A stretch of DNA of 64,000 bases from Arenibacter algicola (lineage in GTDB: Bacteria > Bacteroidota > Bacteroidia > Flavobacteriales > Flavobacteriaceae). Both the position numbers and the translations under genes were made by a program. A model generated the notes under the pieces. That model was not told the origin of the DNA and did not search any database. It saw only the letters and a program-made list of their open reading frames with translations. This document shows positions 9,598 through 17,861 of this stretch, one piece after another; within the stretch, counting starts at the first letter, position 1; the number at the start of each line of letters is the position of its first letter. Where the stretch lies: assembly GCF_000733925.1 (NCBI RefSeq), contig NZ_JPOO01000003.1, positions 2,170,001 to 2,234,000 of the forward strand. The letters run 5' to 3'.

Positions 9598-10788
9598 TCA
9601 TAAACCGCGATCCGGACCAAAATACTTAAAAGATACGACAAAGGCAATTACAGAAACAATCATTCCTATAATAAAAATAGTATAGGTCCAACGCAGTATT
9701 TTATACTTCCTGTTCAATACCAATCCAAGATAATATAAATCCTTGGTCAGTGAGGAATAGATATAATCCTTGTCCTGTACCAATTCGTTTATAGCCCATT
9801 GATAGTCCTCCAATTTCATTTTGTGAAAATTTCCAAAAAACAACAAGTTTACCTTGCGTTGCTTTACATCCTCCTTGGTAAACTCGCCCTGGGTAACATT
9901 TGGTCTTGTTGCAAGAACGGCAAGTACCATTGAAACTACACTAAAAACAACAAATAACAAGGTGGGATAGATTAAGTAATTGTTGGACGGATTGTCCAGT
10001 TTGGTCATAAGGTTGGACAACACCAAAGATATAATAATCGCATTAACCGAGAGCAGGATATTAGCCTTGGTATCAGCAATATCACTGAGCATTAAATGAT
10101 TTTTTAGAGTCACCCGAAACAAGGTCTGTATACCCCTATCCGGACTTTCGCTCTTGTATTTGGCCTTTAACTTTTCCTTCTTCACTAAATTTTCCTCCGC
10201 TTTTTTTCCCTTAATAAGCCTTCTTATATTTTTATTCTTTTCTTCCTGCCAATTTTGGAGGGCATAATCAGTATAAAAACGCTGTTCCGTTTGAAACATC
10301 TTGAGGTTGGCCTCCCGCCATTCCTTTTGTGTATAGGTTGCCAATCCTAAAATATCCAACTCTTCCCTAAGTAGTTCAGCAGTTTCCAAATAACTCTTCT
10401 TTCCGAAATGGGAGCAATCAGCGTCCCTGATAATTTCTTCCAAGAGGTTTTGGGGCTCATAGAACCTTTTGGTGGCCATAATGAGGCTACATACACGATC
10501 TACTTTTTGTTTATCGTATTCCTGCCTACCTAAAAATTCGCGTGTTATATCACAACTGGTCTCTTCGTGATTCTCCGAACCTTCTGTATATCCAGTATCA
10601 TGCAACCAAGCGGCCAATAGCGCTATTTCGTTTTCCTTCTCTCCCAAATCATAGAAGTTCAATAATTCTTTAGTACTTTTAACAACCCGTTGCGTATGGC
10701 TTAAATTGTGATATAAATAACTGGAGTCTAGCTTAGTAGACAATAAATCAACAACAAAATTTTCAGTTTTTTCGAGGATTTCCGACAT
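9598..10788 (-). CDS. HD phosphohydrolase fused to a Pycsar-effector-like membrane domain
   Basis: The protein has 396 residues. The N-terminal half is an HD domain: YHNLSHTQRV (His31), AAWLHDTGY (His63-Asp64), NHEETS (His74) and RDADCSHFG (Asp122/Asp124) supply the metal ligands. A charged linker (about 180-215) leads to SDIADTKANILLSVNAIIIS (235-254), a signature of the Pycsar effector transmembrane family (PycTM/DUF5706), with membrane helices near 244-260, 272-293 and 368-388. In anti-phage Pycsar systems, PycTM proteins respond to cCMP or cUMP made by a partner cyclase. No cyclase gene is next to this one. The HD half could degrade a signal nucleotide. A defence role is only inferred; a housekeeping nucleotide role is also possible. 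Confidence 0.82.
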   Translation of the reverse strand: MSEILEKTENFVVDLLSTKLDSSYLYHNLSHTQRVVKSTKELLNFYDLGEKENEIALLAAWLHDTGYTEGSENHEETSCDITREFLGRQEYDKQKVDRVCSLIMATKRFYEPQNLLEEIIRDADCSHFGKKSYLETAELLREELDILGLATYTQKEWREANLKMFQTEQRFYTDYALQNWQEEKNKNIRRLIKGKKAEENLVKKEKLKAKYKSESPDRGIQTLFRVTLKNHLMLSDIADTKANILLSVNAIIISLVLSNLMTKLDNPSNNYLIYPTLLFVVFSVVSMVLAVLATRPNVTQGEFTKEDVKQRKVNLLFFGNFHKMKLEDYQWAINELVQDKDYIYSSLTKDLYYLGLVLNRKYKILRWTYTIFIIGMIVSVIAFVVSFKYFGPDRGL

Positions 10789-10842
10789 AAGAGTTAATTA
10801 TGACCCACAAATTACAAAATTTTGATTTCTAAACAGATGTAC

Positions 10843-13800
10843 ATGAGGAAACATTACTTACTTATAATAATACTTTTTCTATTGGTAGGCTGTGCCACAT
10901 ATAAAACGAAATATGTGGAGAGTTCCACCGTTGGGAACATATCAGGCGACAGTGAATTATTGCACACTTTTTATTTGATAGGGGATGCGGGTAAATCTCC
11001 AATGAACGATCAAAGTGAAGCACTGAAGGCTTTCCAAAAGGCCTTGGGAAAAGCCGGCAAAAATAGTACTGCCCTATTTTTGGGCGATAATATCTACCCT
11101 GCCGGAATGCCCAACAAAAAGGATTCCACCCAAGCCTATCTGGAAGCTAAAAACAACTTGGATGCCCAACTGGAGACCCTGTCCCAATTCAAGGGCAATC
11201 CCATATTTATTCCTGGAAACCATGATTGGTACAATGAAGGTCTGGAAGGACTTGAAAGACAGCAAAAATACATCCAAAAAAAATTAGATAGCAAAGAAGT
11301 CTTTTTTCCCGAAGATGGCTGCCCGATAGAGAAAATATATATCAACGATAAAATAGTGCTTATCGCCATTGATTCTGAATGGTACTTGACCAATTGGGAC
11401 AAACACCCCAAGATGAACGATAAATGCGAAATAAAGGACCGTGAAACCTTCTTTGAGGAATTGGAAAGCCTTATCAAAAAAAACCGGGACCGGACTACCA
11501 TATTGGCCATACACCACCCCATGTTCAGTTACGGGCCACACGGCGGACAGTATTCGGCAAAGCTTCATCTAAACCCTGCAGGCGGCAAATTTCCCTTCCC
11601 CGTTTTAGGTTCTTTTGTAAACCTTATCAGAAAAACAAGCGGAGCCTCCTATGCCGATCTCCAGAATAAAAGATATACAGAATTAAGGAATCGTCTGGTA
11701 ACCTTGGCCCAGTATTCGCAGAAAGTTATCTTGACTTCGGGCCATGAACATACCCTTCAATATATTGTGGAGGACAATACCCCCCAGATCGTTAGTGGTT
11801 CCGGGGCCAAGGAAGGGGCCACAAGGCTATTGAACGGCTCTAAATTCTCTACTGGAAGAATGGGTTTTGCAGAATTAAAAGTATACAAAGATGGTTCCTC
11901 CGAAGTAAGATATTTCGGTGTTGGGGAAAATAATGATCCCGACCTTCTGTTTTCTACACAGGTACTGCCTCCGGATAGAAACGAAAATTACATATTTAAC
12001 GGCAATGATTTTCCAAGGGAGGTAAAAGCGTATGTTTACTCTAAGGAAGACATTGAAAAAAGTAAGTTTTTCAAAACTATTTGGGGCGAAAGGTATAGGA
12101 AGTACTACGCCATGGAAGTAAACGCCCCTACCCTTAGACTGGATACTTTGTTTGGAGGTTTAAAACCTGTCCGTAAAGGCGGTGGCAACCAATCCAAATC
12201 CCTGAGATTGTCAGATAAAAATGGAAAGGAATACGTAATTAGGGCAGTTAAAAAAAGTGCGGAAGTATATCTACAGGCCATGGCCTTTAAGGATAAATAC
12301 GTTTTGGGAGAATTTAAGGATACCTATACCGAGAAACTTTTAATGGACTTTTATACCGGGGCTCTACCGTACGGCCTTCTTACAGTGGGAACCCTTTCGG
12401 ACGCCATTGACCTCTACCATACCAACCCTAAATTATACTATATCCCAAAGCAATCTGCCTTAGCAGAATTTAATGGGGAATTTGGGGATGAGCTTTATAT
12501 TTTGGAAGAACAGGTGGGCGACGGTCATGGGGAATTGGGCAGTTTCGGATATGCCGATAAAATTGAAAGTACCTGGGACATGATCGATAAAATTAAGCGG
12601 GACGAAAAATATGTAGTCAATACGGACAGATACTTAAGGACGCGATTATTTGATATGGTCATGGGCGATTGGGATAGGCACGACGACCAATGGCGCTGGG
12701 GGGAAGTGAAGGATAAGGAAATAGGAAAGATTGTTTTTGAGGCCATCCCAAGAGATCGGGATCAGGTGTATTCCATTTGGGGAGATGGGGCGCTGATGGG
12801 GGTTGCAACAAGAATAATTCCTGCCCTTCAAATGATGGAAGGATTTAATAATGACATTAGAAATGTGGAAGCATTTAACAAGAGTGCCTATGGGCTGGAT
12901 GTAACCTTATTGGCCGAAACCACAAAAACCGATTGGGAGAAGGAAGTACAATATATACAGCAAAACCTAACCCCAGCGGTAATAGACGAAGCATTTAAAG
13001 CCTTTCCCCTAGAGATTTTGGACGAAAATATCCTTAACTTAAAGAGCATACTTCTATCCCGGATAAACAACCTTCCCAAAATTGCCGAGGACTACTTTTT
13101 GGCACTCAACCAGTATGTTGTCATAAAAGGTACCGATAAGGATGATTGGTTCGAAATTAACAATTTGGCCGAGCAAGAAGTGGAAATCAAAGCTTATAGA
13201 AAAATAGACGGAAAAAAGGAAAAGCTTTTTTTTCAGAAGAAATTCAACCATAATATAACCAAGGAAATTTGGATCTATGGTTTGGACGATGATGACATCT
13301 TCGAAGTCGAAGGCGGTAAGGGGAACAAAATAAAAATTAGGCTTATCGGCGGACAAAACAATGATGTTTATGACATATCTGAAGGCAGCAATACTTGGAT
13401 TTATGACCATAGGTCCAAAAAAAACACCTTCAAGGAAATCAAGGGGGCAAAGCTGCGACTTACCAACGATTACGAGACCAACACTTATCAGCCACTTAAA
13501 CTTAGGACTAGCACACGCCAGATAATACCGACCATCGGATTCAATCCCGATGATGGTATGAAGCTTGGTTTTAATGCCTCAAATACCTTTTATGGACTAC
13601 GACAAAACCCTTATACTACCCAACACAGTTACAATGCCGCCTATTATTTTGCCACCAATGGCTTTGAGTTGGGCTATAAAGGAGAGTTTGCCCATATATT
13701 AGAAAACTGGAATTTGGAACTGGCCGCCCGCTTTACAAGCCCCAATTTTAGCGTTAACTTTTTTGGAATCGGAAATGAGACCGAAAATTTCGACGATACT

Positions 13801-14550
13801 TTGGAGATGGATTACAATAGGGTAAAAATTCAAAACTTAAGTTTTTCTCCTTCCTTGATTTGGCGTGGACAGCTGGGGGCAAAATTCAGAACTGGAATTT
13901 CTCTTGAAAGTCTGGAAGTGGAAGAAACCGAAGACAGGTTCGTGAACACCTTTTACCTGGCCAACGGGGAGGAGAACAGGAACAGTTTTATAGGAGTTGA
14001 TGCGGAATACACCTATGAAAATTTGGACAATGACGCTTTCCCTACTATGGGAATGACAACTGGACTGCTCTTGGGTTACAAGGCCAGTTTGGAGAACCAG
14101 GATCAGGCCTATGCCTATATAGTTCCCAGTCTTTCCTTGGATCATAAATTAGTATCCAATGGTAGATTGGTCCTTGCCTCCAAATGGAAGGCCCATTTTA
14201 ATTTAGGGGACGACTACGAATTTTACCAGGCAGCCAGTATAGGTGGGATAGATGGACTTAGAGGTTTTAGAAACCAACGATTTTCCGGTAAGAGCAGTTA
14301 TTACCAGAATACAGACCTTAGATACAGTCTTAAAAGCCTAAAAACAGGATTATTGCCCGTTACCGTGGGAGTATATGGCGGTTTTGACTACGGAAGGGTC
14401 TGGACTCCCAACGAAAATTCCGATCTATGGCACACCTCCTACGGAGGAGGATTTTTTCTTAATGGAGCGGATGTGATGACGGCGAGGGTAGCCTTGTTCA
14501 ACAGTGTTGATGGGCCAAGATTTTCCTTCGGTATTGGTTTTGGCTTTTAA
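10843..14550 (+). CDS. Lipoprotein: metallophosphatase, kinase-like segment and BamA-type outer membrane barrel
   Basis: I chose the ATG at 10843 because it places the lipoprotein signal MRKHYLLIIILFLLVGC at the N-terminus; an upstream TTG (10822) and ATG (10837) are also in frame. From that start there are 1235 residues. A metallophosphoesterase comes first (GDNIYP about 81, GNHDWYNEG about 125, HHPMFSYGPHGG about 223, GHEH about 300). The middle has GGGNQSKSLRL, YVIRAVKK, then GDWDRHDDQW (about 608) and PRDRDQ (about 636), which resemble the catalytic and metal-binding loops of HipA/Fam20-like kinases. The last 370 residues are beta-rich and end in a phenylalanine-terminated strand (FSFGIGFGF), with GGIDGLRGFRNQRFSG as in BamA/ShlB-type barrels. 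The enzymatic parts would sit in the periplasm or on the surface. Confidence 0.82.
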   Translation: MRKHYLLIIILFLLVGCATYKTKYVESSTVGNISGDSELLHTFYLIGDAGKSPMNDQSEALKAFQKALGKAGKNSTALFLGDNIYPAGMPNKKDSTQAYLEAKNNLDAQLETLSQFKGNPIFIPGNHDWYNEGLEGLERQQKYIQKKLDSKEVFFPEDGCPIEKIYINDKIVLIAIDSEWYLTNWDKHPKMNDKCEIKDRETFFEELESLIKKNRDRTTILAIHHPMFSYGPHGGQYSAKLHLNPAGGKFPFPVLGSFVNLIRKTSGASYADLQNKRYTELRNRLVTLAQYSQKVILTSGHEHTLQYIVEDNTPQIVSGSGAKEGATRLLNGSKFSTGRMGFAELKVYKDGSSEVRYFGVGENNDPDLLFSTQVLPPDRNENYIFNGNDFPREVKAYVYSKEDIEKSKFFKTIWGERYRKYYAMEVNAPTLRLDTLFGGLKPVRKGGGNQSKSLRLSDKNGKEYVIRAVKKSAEVYLQAMAFKDKYVLGEFKDTYTEKLLMDFYTGALPYGLLTVGTLSDAIDLYHTNPKLYYIPKQSALAEFNGEFGDELYILEEQVGDGHGELGSFGYADKIESTWDMIDKIKRDEKYVVNTDRYLRTRLFDMVMGDWDRHDDQWRWGEVKDKEIGKIVFEAIPRDRDQVYSIWGDGALMGVATRIIPALQMMEGFNNDIRNVEAFNKSAYGLDVTLLAETTKTDWEKEVQYIQQNLTPAVIDEAFKAFPLEILDENILNLKSILLSRINNLPKIAEDYFLALNQYVVIKGTDKDDWFEINNLAEQEVEIKAYRKIDGKKEKLFFQKKFNHNITKEIWIYGLDDDDIFEVEGGKGNKIKIRLIGGQNNDVYDISEGSNTWIYDHRSKKNTFKEIKGAKLRLTNDYETNTYQPLKLRTSTRQIIPTIGFNPDDGMKLGFNASNTFYGLRQNPYTTQHSYNAAYYFATNGFELGYKGEFAHILENWNLELAARFTSPNFSVNFFGIGNETENFDDTLEMDYNRVKIQNLSFSPSLIWRGQLGAKFRTGISLESLEVEETEDRFVNTFYLANGEENRNSFIGVDAEYTYENLDNDAFPTMGMTTGLLLGYKASLENQDQAYAYIVPSLSLDHKLVSNGRLVLASKWKAHFNLGDDYEFYQAASIGGIDGLRGFRNQRFSGKSSYYQNTDLRYSLKSLKTGLLPVTVGVYGGFDYGRVWTPNENSDLWHTSYGGGFFLNGADVMTARVALFNSVDGPRFSFGIGFGF

Positions 14551-14579
14551 TTTAGAACGGTAGATTTTTTGATTTCGGG

Positions 14580-15440
14580 TTAGTTGCCCAACACAAAAGA
14601 ATATAGATTTCTTCCCGTTTTCGCAGACTCCTCGTCCGATAGCAATAAGGTATTGTTATTGGTAAAGGAAACGGATTCCAATTGTGTATATACGCCCAGA
14701 TCTATCGTTTTTAGTGTCCCACTGGAAATAAAATTGTCCATTACAAAATTCGTAAACACCCATAATGTACCATTGCCCAACAGCACTATAGTCTTACCAT
14801 CAGGAGATATATCGGCAGAGGTTATTTGCCTATTCCTCTTGCCTTTCGGAGGAATAAAGGAACCCAAATATTGGGCTTTGTGCTTGCCCTCTAAAGCAGG
14901 TACTTTGTACAATAAGGCTTCTCCGTTAAATGGCTGGGTCCTGTTTTTGGTGATGATGTAGAAATTGTTCCGGTAATAAAAAAAAGCCTCGGCATCATAA
15001 AGCATTTTATTCTTTTTGGGAGGAAAATCTTTCTGCTCAGGGTAATTAAATTCAATCTTTTCCGCCTTAATATCATCCCCATTTTCTTCATTGGGATCGG
15101 GAATTTTATAGATAGCCAAATTCTTTCTGTCGTTGCCATTATTGCCAAAATCCCCAATAAAAACATTACCATTTTCATCATTTGCCATATCTTCCCAATC
15201 ATGGTTTTTGGCATTCTTTACTTTTAATTCCTTTACTAAGTCACCTTTATAATTCACCTGATAAATTTTATCGGGATTACCTCTGTCCATAACGAACCAA
15301 ACCGTTGAGTCCTTGGCAGGGACCATTCCTGAATTCTCGGTCAATTTATGGGGAAGTTTGGTAACATAGGTCAGTTGTCCATAATTACTGGCACAGCTGA
15401 TTATTGTTCCCCAAAGCAGCAATAACAAGTATTTTTTCAT
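14580..15440 (-). CDS. Predicted lipoprotein with beta-propeller-like repeats
   Basis: The 286-residue protein begins MKKYLLLLLWGTIISCASNYG, a clear lipoprotein signal. The mature part has short beta-rich repeats of the type VWFVMDRGNPDKIYQVNYKG, GNVFIGDFGNNGNDRKNLAI and DISPDGKTIVLLGNGTLWVF, which suggest a propeller. The motif NHDWEDMA followed by IGDFGNN recurs in a Bacteroidota family without known function. It converges with the phosphatase-barrel gene, with 29 bases between the stops. I do not recognise an activity; a surface or periplasmic binding role is a guess. Confidence 0.75.
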   Translation of the reverse strand: MKKYLLLLLWGTIISCASNYGQLTYVTKLPHKLTENSGMVPAKDSTVWFVMDRGNPDKIYQVNYKGDLVKELKVKNAKNHDWEDMANDENGNVFIGDFGNNGNDRKNLAIYKIPDPNEENGDDIKAEKIEFNYPEQKDFPPKKNKMLYDAEAFFYYRNNFYIITKNRTQPFNGEALLYKVPALEGKHKAQYLGSFIPPKGKRNRQITSADISPDGKTIVLLGNGTLWVFTNFVMDNFISSGTLKTIDLGVYTQLESVSFTNNNTLLLSDEESAKTGRNLYSFVLGN

Positions 15441-15506
15441 GCAATTAAAAATTTAATCATCTAAATGGGGAACTAGCAAATTAGTCCTGCTTATGCGTAT
15501 ATTCTA

Positions 15507-16403
15507 TCATTCTTTTAAGGGCATATAGATTTCAGCTATCCAATCCAATTCGTTTCCTCCGAAATTTGGGTTGCTAAAAAATACCTCAATAGGCCTTTCC
15601 CGCACCTCCATCCCATTCTTCTTGGCATAATCCAACAAGGCGTACCAAGCACGATCAGAGGTAATATAGTTTCCGTTATAAATGGCTTTTATCGCCCTAA
15701 GGCCCTCAAATTTCTTATACTTTATAATGTCATTTTGGGGAAGGCTATCACTCTTAATAATGGGATAACAAAAATTATAGCTAATACTGTCCAATTTCCT
15801 GTTCCAATCGGTAATTTCCAGAAATGGTCTTCCGTTTAGTTCAACATTGTTGTCCACAAGCACAGTACTTAAAATTGGATAATTCTGCATCATTCCTTTC
15901 GCTTTGCCCAACTGTGAAGCCTTTATGGGTATATAGGCACAATAGGTATCCGGAAGCTGTTGTAGCGTATCAACAACAGTAACCTTAAATTTTTCCAAAT
16001 GTTCCGTTAGCGCATTGTTGAAATCCAACACAGTACTCTTGGTCCGTTTTTCGAAACCCGTATCGAAAAAAGGAATTTTCAATCTATTCCCCAAACTATG
16101 ATCTACATCCTTTATGTACACCTTTATCTTAGTAGTTGAATCATTGACAGGGGTTATTTTCCATTGATATTGGAATATGGAATCATTGAATTTTAATTGC
16201 TGATCGATATTCAAAAAATCCTTTTCTTGCAATAGCACAGTATTCTTATTGGTATTGCCCCACACTTTTATGCTCTGATTAATGGTCCCAGGGAATGTCT
16301 TGGATACAATGGATACCGAATAATCATAGGGTTTTATAAACAAATACCAAACCAATGATCCCAGAAGAAGGAAAGCTACTAAATAAACAATTTTGTTTCT
16401 CAC
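15507..16403 (-). CDS. Membrane-anchored protein with SRPBCC-like and GyrI-like (effector-binding) domains
   Basis: Translation starts at GTG (16403), giving 298 residues. An N-terminal signal anchor (IVYLVAFLLLGSLVWYLFI) precedes a region about 30-140 that resembles a polyketide-cyclase/START-like domain (WKITPVNDSTTKIKVYI). Residues about 145-298 look like the GyrI/AraC effector-binding fold (GLRAIKAIYNGNYITSDRAW, MEVRERPIEVFF, and the end DWIAEIYMPLK). There is no DNA-binding domain. Such pairs occur in Flavobacteria and may bind small hydrophobic ligands outside the cytoplasm; the ligand is unknown. It lies 66 bases from the following same-strand lipoprotein gene. Confidence 0.75.
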   Translation of the reverse strand: MRNKIVYLVAFLLLGSLVWYLFIKPYDYSVSIVSKTFPGTINQSIKVWGNTNKNTVLLQEKDFLNIDQQLKFNDSIFQYQWKITPVNDSTTKIKVYIKDVDHSLGNRLKIPFFDTGFEKRTKSTVLDFNNALTEHLEKFKVTVVDTLQQLPDTYCAYIPIKASQLGKAKGMMQNYPILSTVLVDNNVELNGRPFLEITDWNRKLDSISYNFCYPIIKSDSLPQNDIIKYKKFEGLRAIKAIYNGNYITSDRAWYALLDYAKKNGMEVRERPIEVFFSNPNFGGNELDWIAEIYMPLKE

Positions 16404-16476
16404 TAATTGTAATTTTATGCTGGGTAAGTAATTCTTGAAACCTTTGGGAATGCTGATTTGAATCCAGTCTAAAAAC

Positions 16477-17823
16477 TTACTTGGACACCAGTTCCTGATT
16501 CCCGTTCATTTCCAGTTTATCCACAATAAATTTGCCCAAACTCCTGCCTTGTCCTACCCCGACTTCCACTGCGGCCCTATAGTGTATGCCCCCGTACATT
16601 CTACTAATGGCAGCTTCATCTGCAGCCTGATTAAAAGAGGTGAAACTTCTTATAGGCAGACCAAAAGGTATTTCGGTATCGTCATCAAATGCAAAATTAT
16701 CCCCAAAAATACTGGTCAAGGCCGTAGCTGCCGCACCAGAAACCACGGAGTGTCCGCTGGTGTACTCAGGGAATGGTGGCGTTTGAAGCACAGGTGCCCA
16801 GTTTTCATCTATATACTGATTTATTACAGTTTCCGGACGTATTAAATTAGAGCGGTATTTTTCGTCCCAACAACTTATAAAGGCATCGGCTATTGCCATT
16901 GAGGTTTTGGTATAGGCAAATACGGTTTTATCAAAATCCGAGTTTGTTTTTTCGCAGGCAATTTTGGTAATCCCAATCCAATGGGCCCCTGGTGTAATCT
17001 TCTTTGTTGCGAACATTAAATGCCCCCTGGTTACGGAGACATAGGGGTTACAATCCCAGAATTTTGCAATAGCTATCTCTTCCGAACTATCCCCTTTGGC
17101 AGTAATCTCTTTACTAATATCGTACACCTCTTTTACTTCCCTGTAAAAGTCGGACCCTTTATCCATAGAAAATGCCGGTGGTGGTGCTGGTACAAATTGA
17201 TTTGCAGAGTCAATAACAAACGGCCTTATTTTACTCCAATGAGGCTCTATCCCGTCCATATAAGCCGGTGGGGTGGGTTGCCAACGCGAATCATCGTCCG
17301 TGTTAATAGTAAACTTGGGCATAGTCCTAGTCTGCTTGTAATTGTCCTTGTCCAACCAATCCCCTATATGTTTTGCCACGGCCAGACCATATTCCTCAGA
17401 GTTCTTAAAGATGGTCAAGTTTTTTTCCTGCCAATTTGCATATAAACTATCTCGATGCACCTCAATCTTATCCTCGGAAAAAATTAAACGCTTACTTATT
17501 TCCATATGCGCTATTAGGGCCGCCATTTGATAATTGACAGGCTTATCCTCCACTGGAACAGGAATAGGGGTCAAATCTGTAACCTGCCCTACCAACGATT
17601 TGTAATCACTATTGTTAAGGGCCACAATTTCATATGCCGCTATATTGGGATAAGCAAAAATTCTACTGGCCACTGGGGGTGAAAAAATATCATGGATCAT
17701 AACTTCCGTGACCTTATGGATAGACCTATGGAGATCCTGGGAAGTAATAATTATAGGCTCTTCCTTTTTGTTGCATGATATTACAACCGCAAATAATACA
17801 AATAATCTTAAATATAGTTTCAT
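16477..17823 (-). CDS. Vanadium-dependent haloperoxidase / PAP2-superfamily lipoprotein
   Basis: I chose the ATG at 17823; a TTG six codons upstream is also open. The 448-residue product starts MKLYLRLFVLFAVVISCNKK, a lipoprotein signal. The acid phosphatase/haloperoxidase core is visible near the C-terminus: an arginine-containing helix (RSNLIRPETVI), EYTSGHSVVSGAAATAL and RMYGGIHYRAAVEVG, matching the three conserved blocks that bind phosphate or vanadate. The domain arrangement and length suit the vanadium chloroperoxidase-like branch, common in marine Bacteroidota. Whether it is a haloperoxidase or a phosphatase cannot be told by motif alone. It lies 20 bases downstream of the two FG-GAP/UnbV genes on the same strand and may be co-transcribed with them. 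Confidence 0.85.
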   Translation of the reverse strand: MKLYLRLFVLFAVVISCNKKEEPIIITSQDLHRSIHKVTEVMIHDIFSPPVASRIFAYPNIAAYEIVALNNSDYKSLVGQVTDLTPIPVPVEDKPVNYQMAALIAHMEISKRLIFSEDKIEVHRDSLYANWQEKNLTIFKNSEEYGLAVAKHIGDWLDKDNYKQTRTMPKFTINTDDDSRWQPTPPAYMDGIEPHWSKIRPFVIDSANQFVPAPPPAFSMDKGSDFYREVKEVYDISKEITAKGDSSEEIAIAKFWDCNPYVSVTRGHLMFATKKITPGAHWIGITKIACEKTNSDFDKTVFAYTKTSMAIADAFISCWDEKYRSNLIRPETVINQYIDENWAPVLQTPPFPEYTSGHSVVSGAAATALTSIFGDNFAFDDDTEIPFGLPIRSFTSFNQAADEAAISRMYGGIHYRAAVEVGVGQGRSLGKFIVDKLEMNGNQELVSK

Positions 17824-17861
17824 CTTAATCTTTTTATCCAAATAATAATATTAGATCTCCC

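Noticed and set aside
9598..10788. A complete Pycsar anti-phage operon
   Set aside because: No pyrimidine cyclase gene is next to the effector-like gene; only the effector-like domain is supported.
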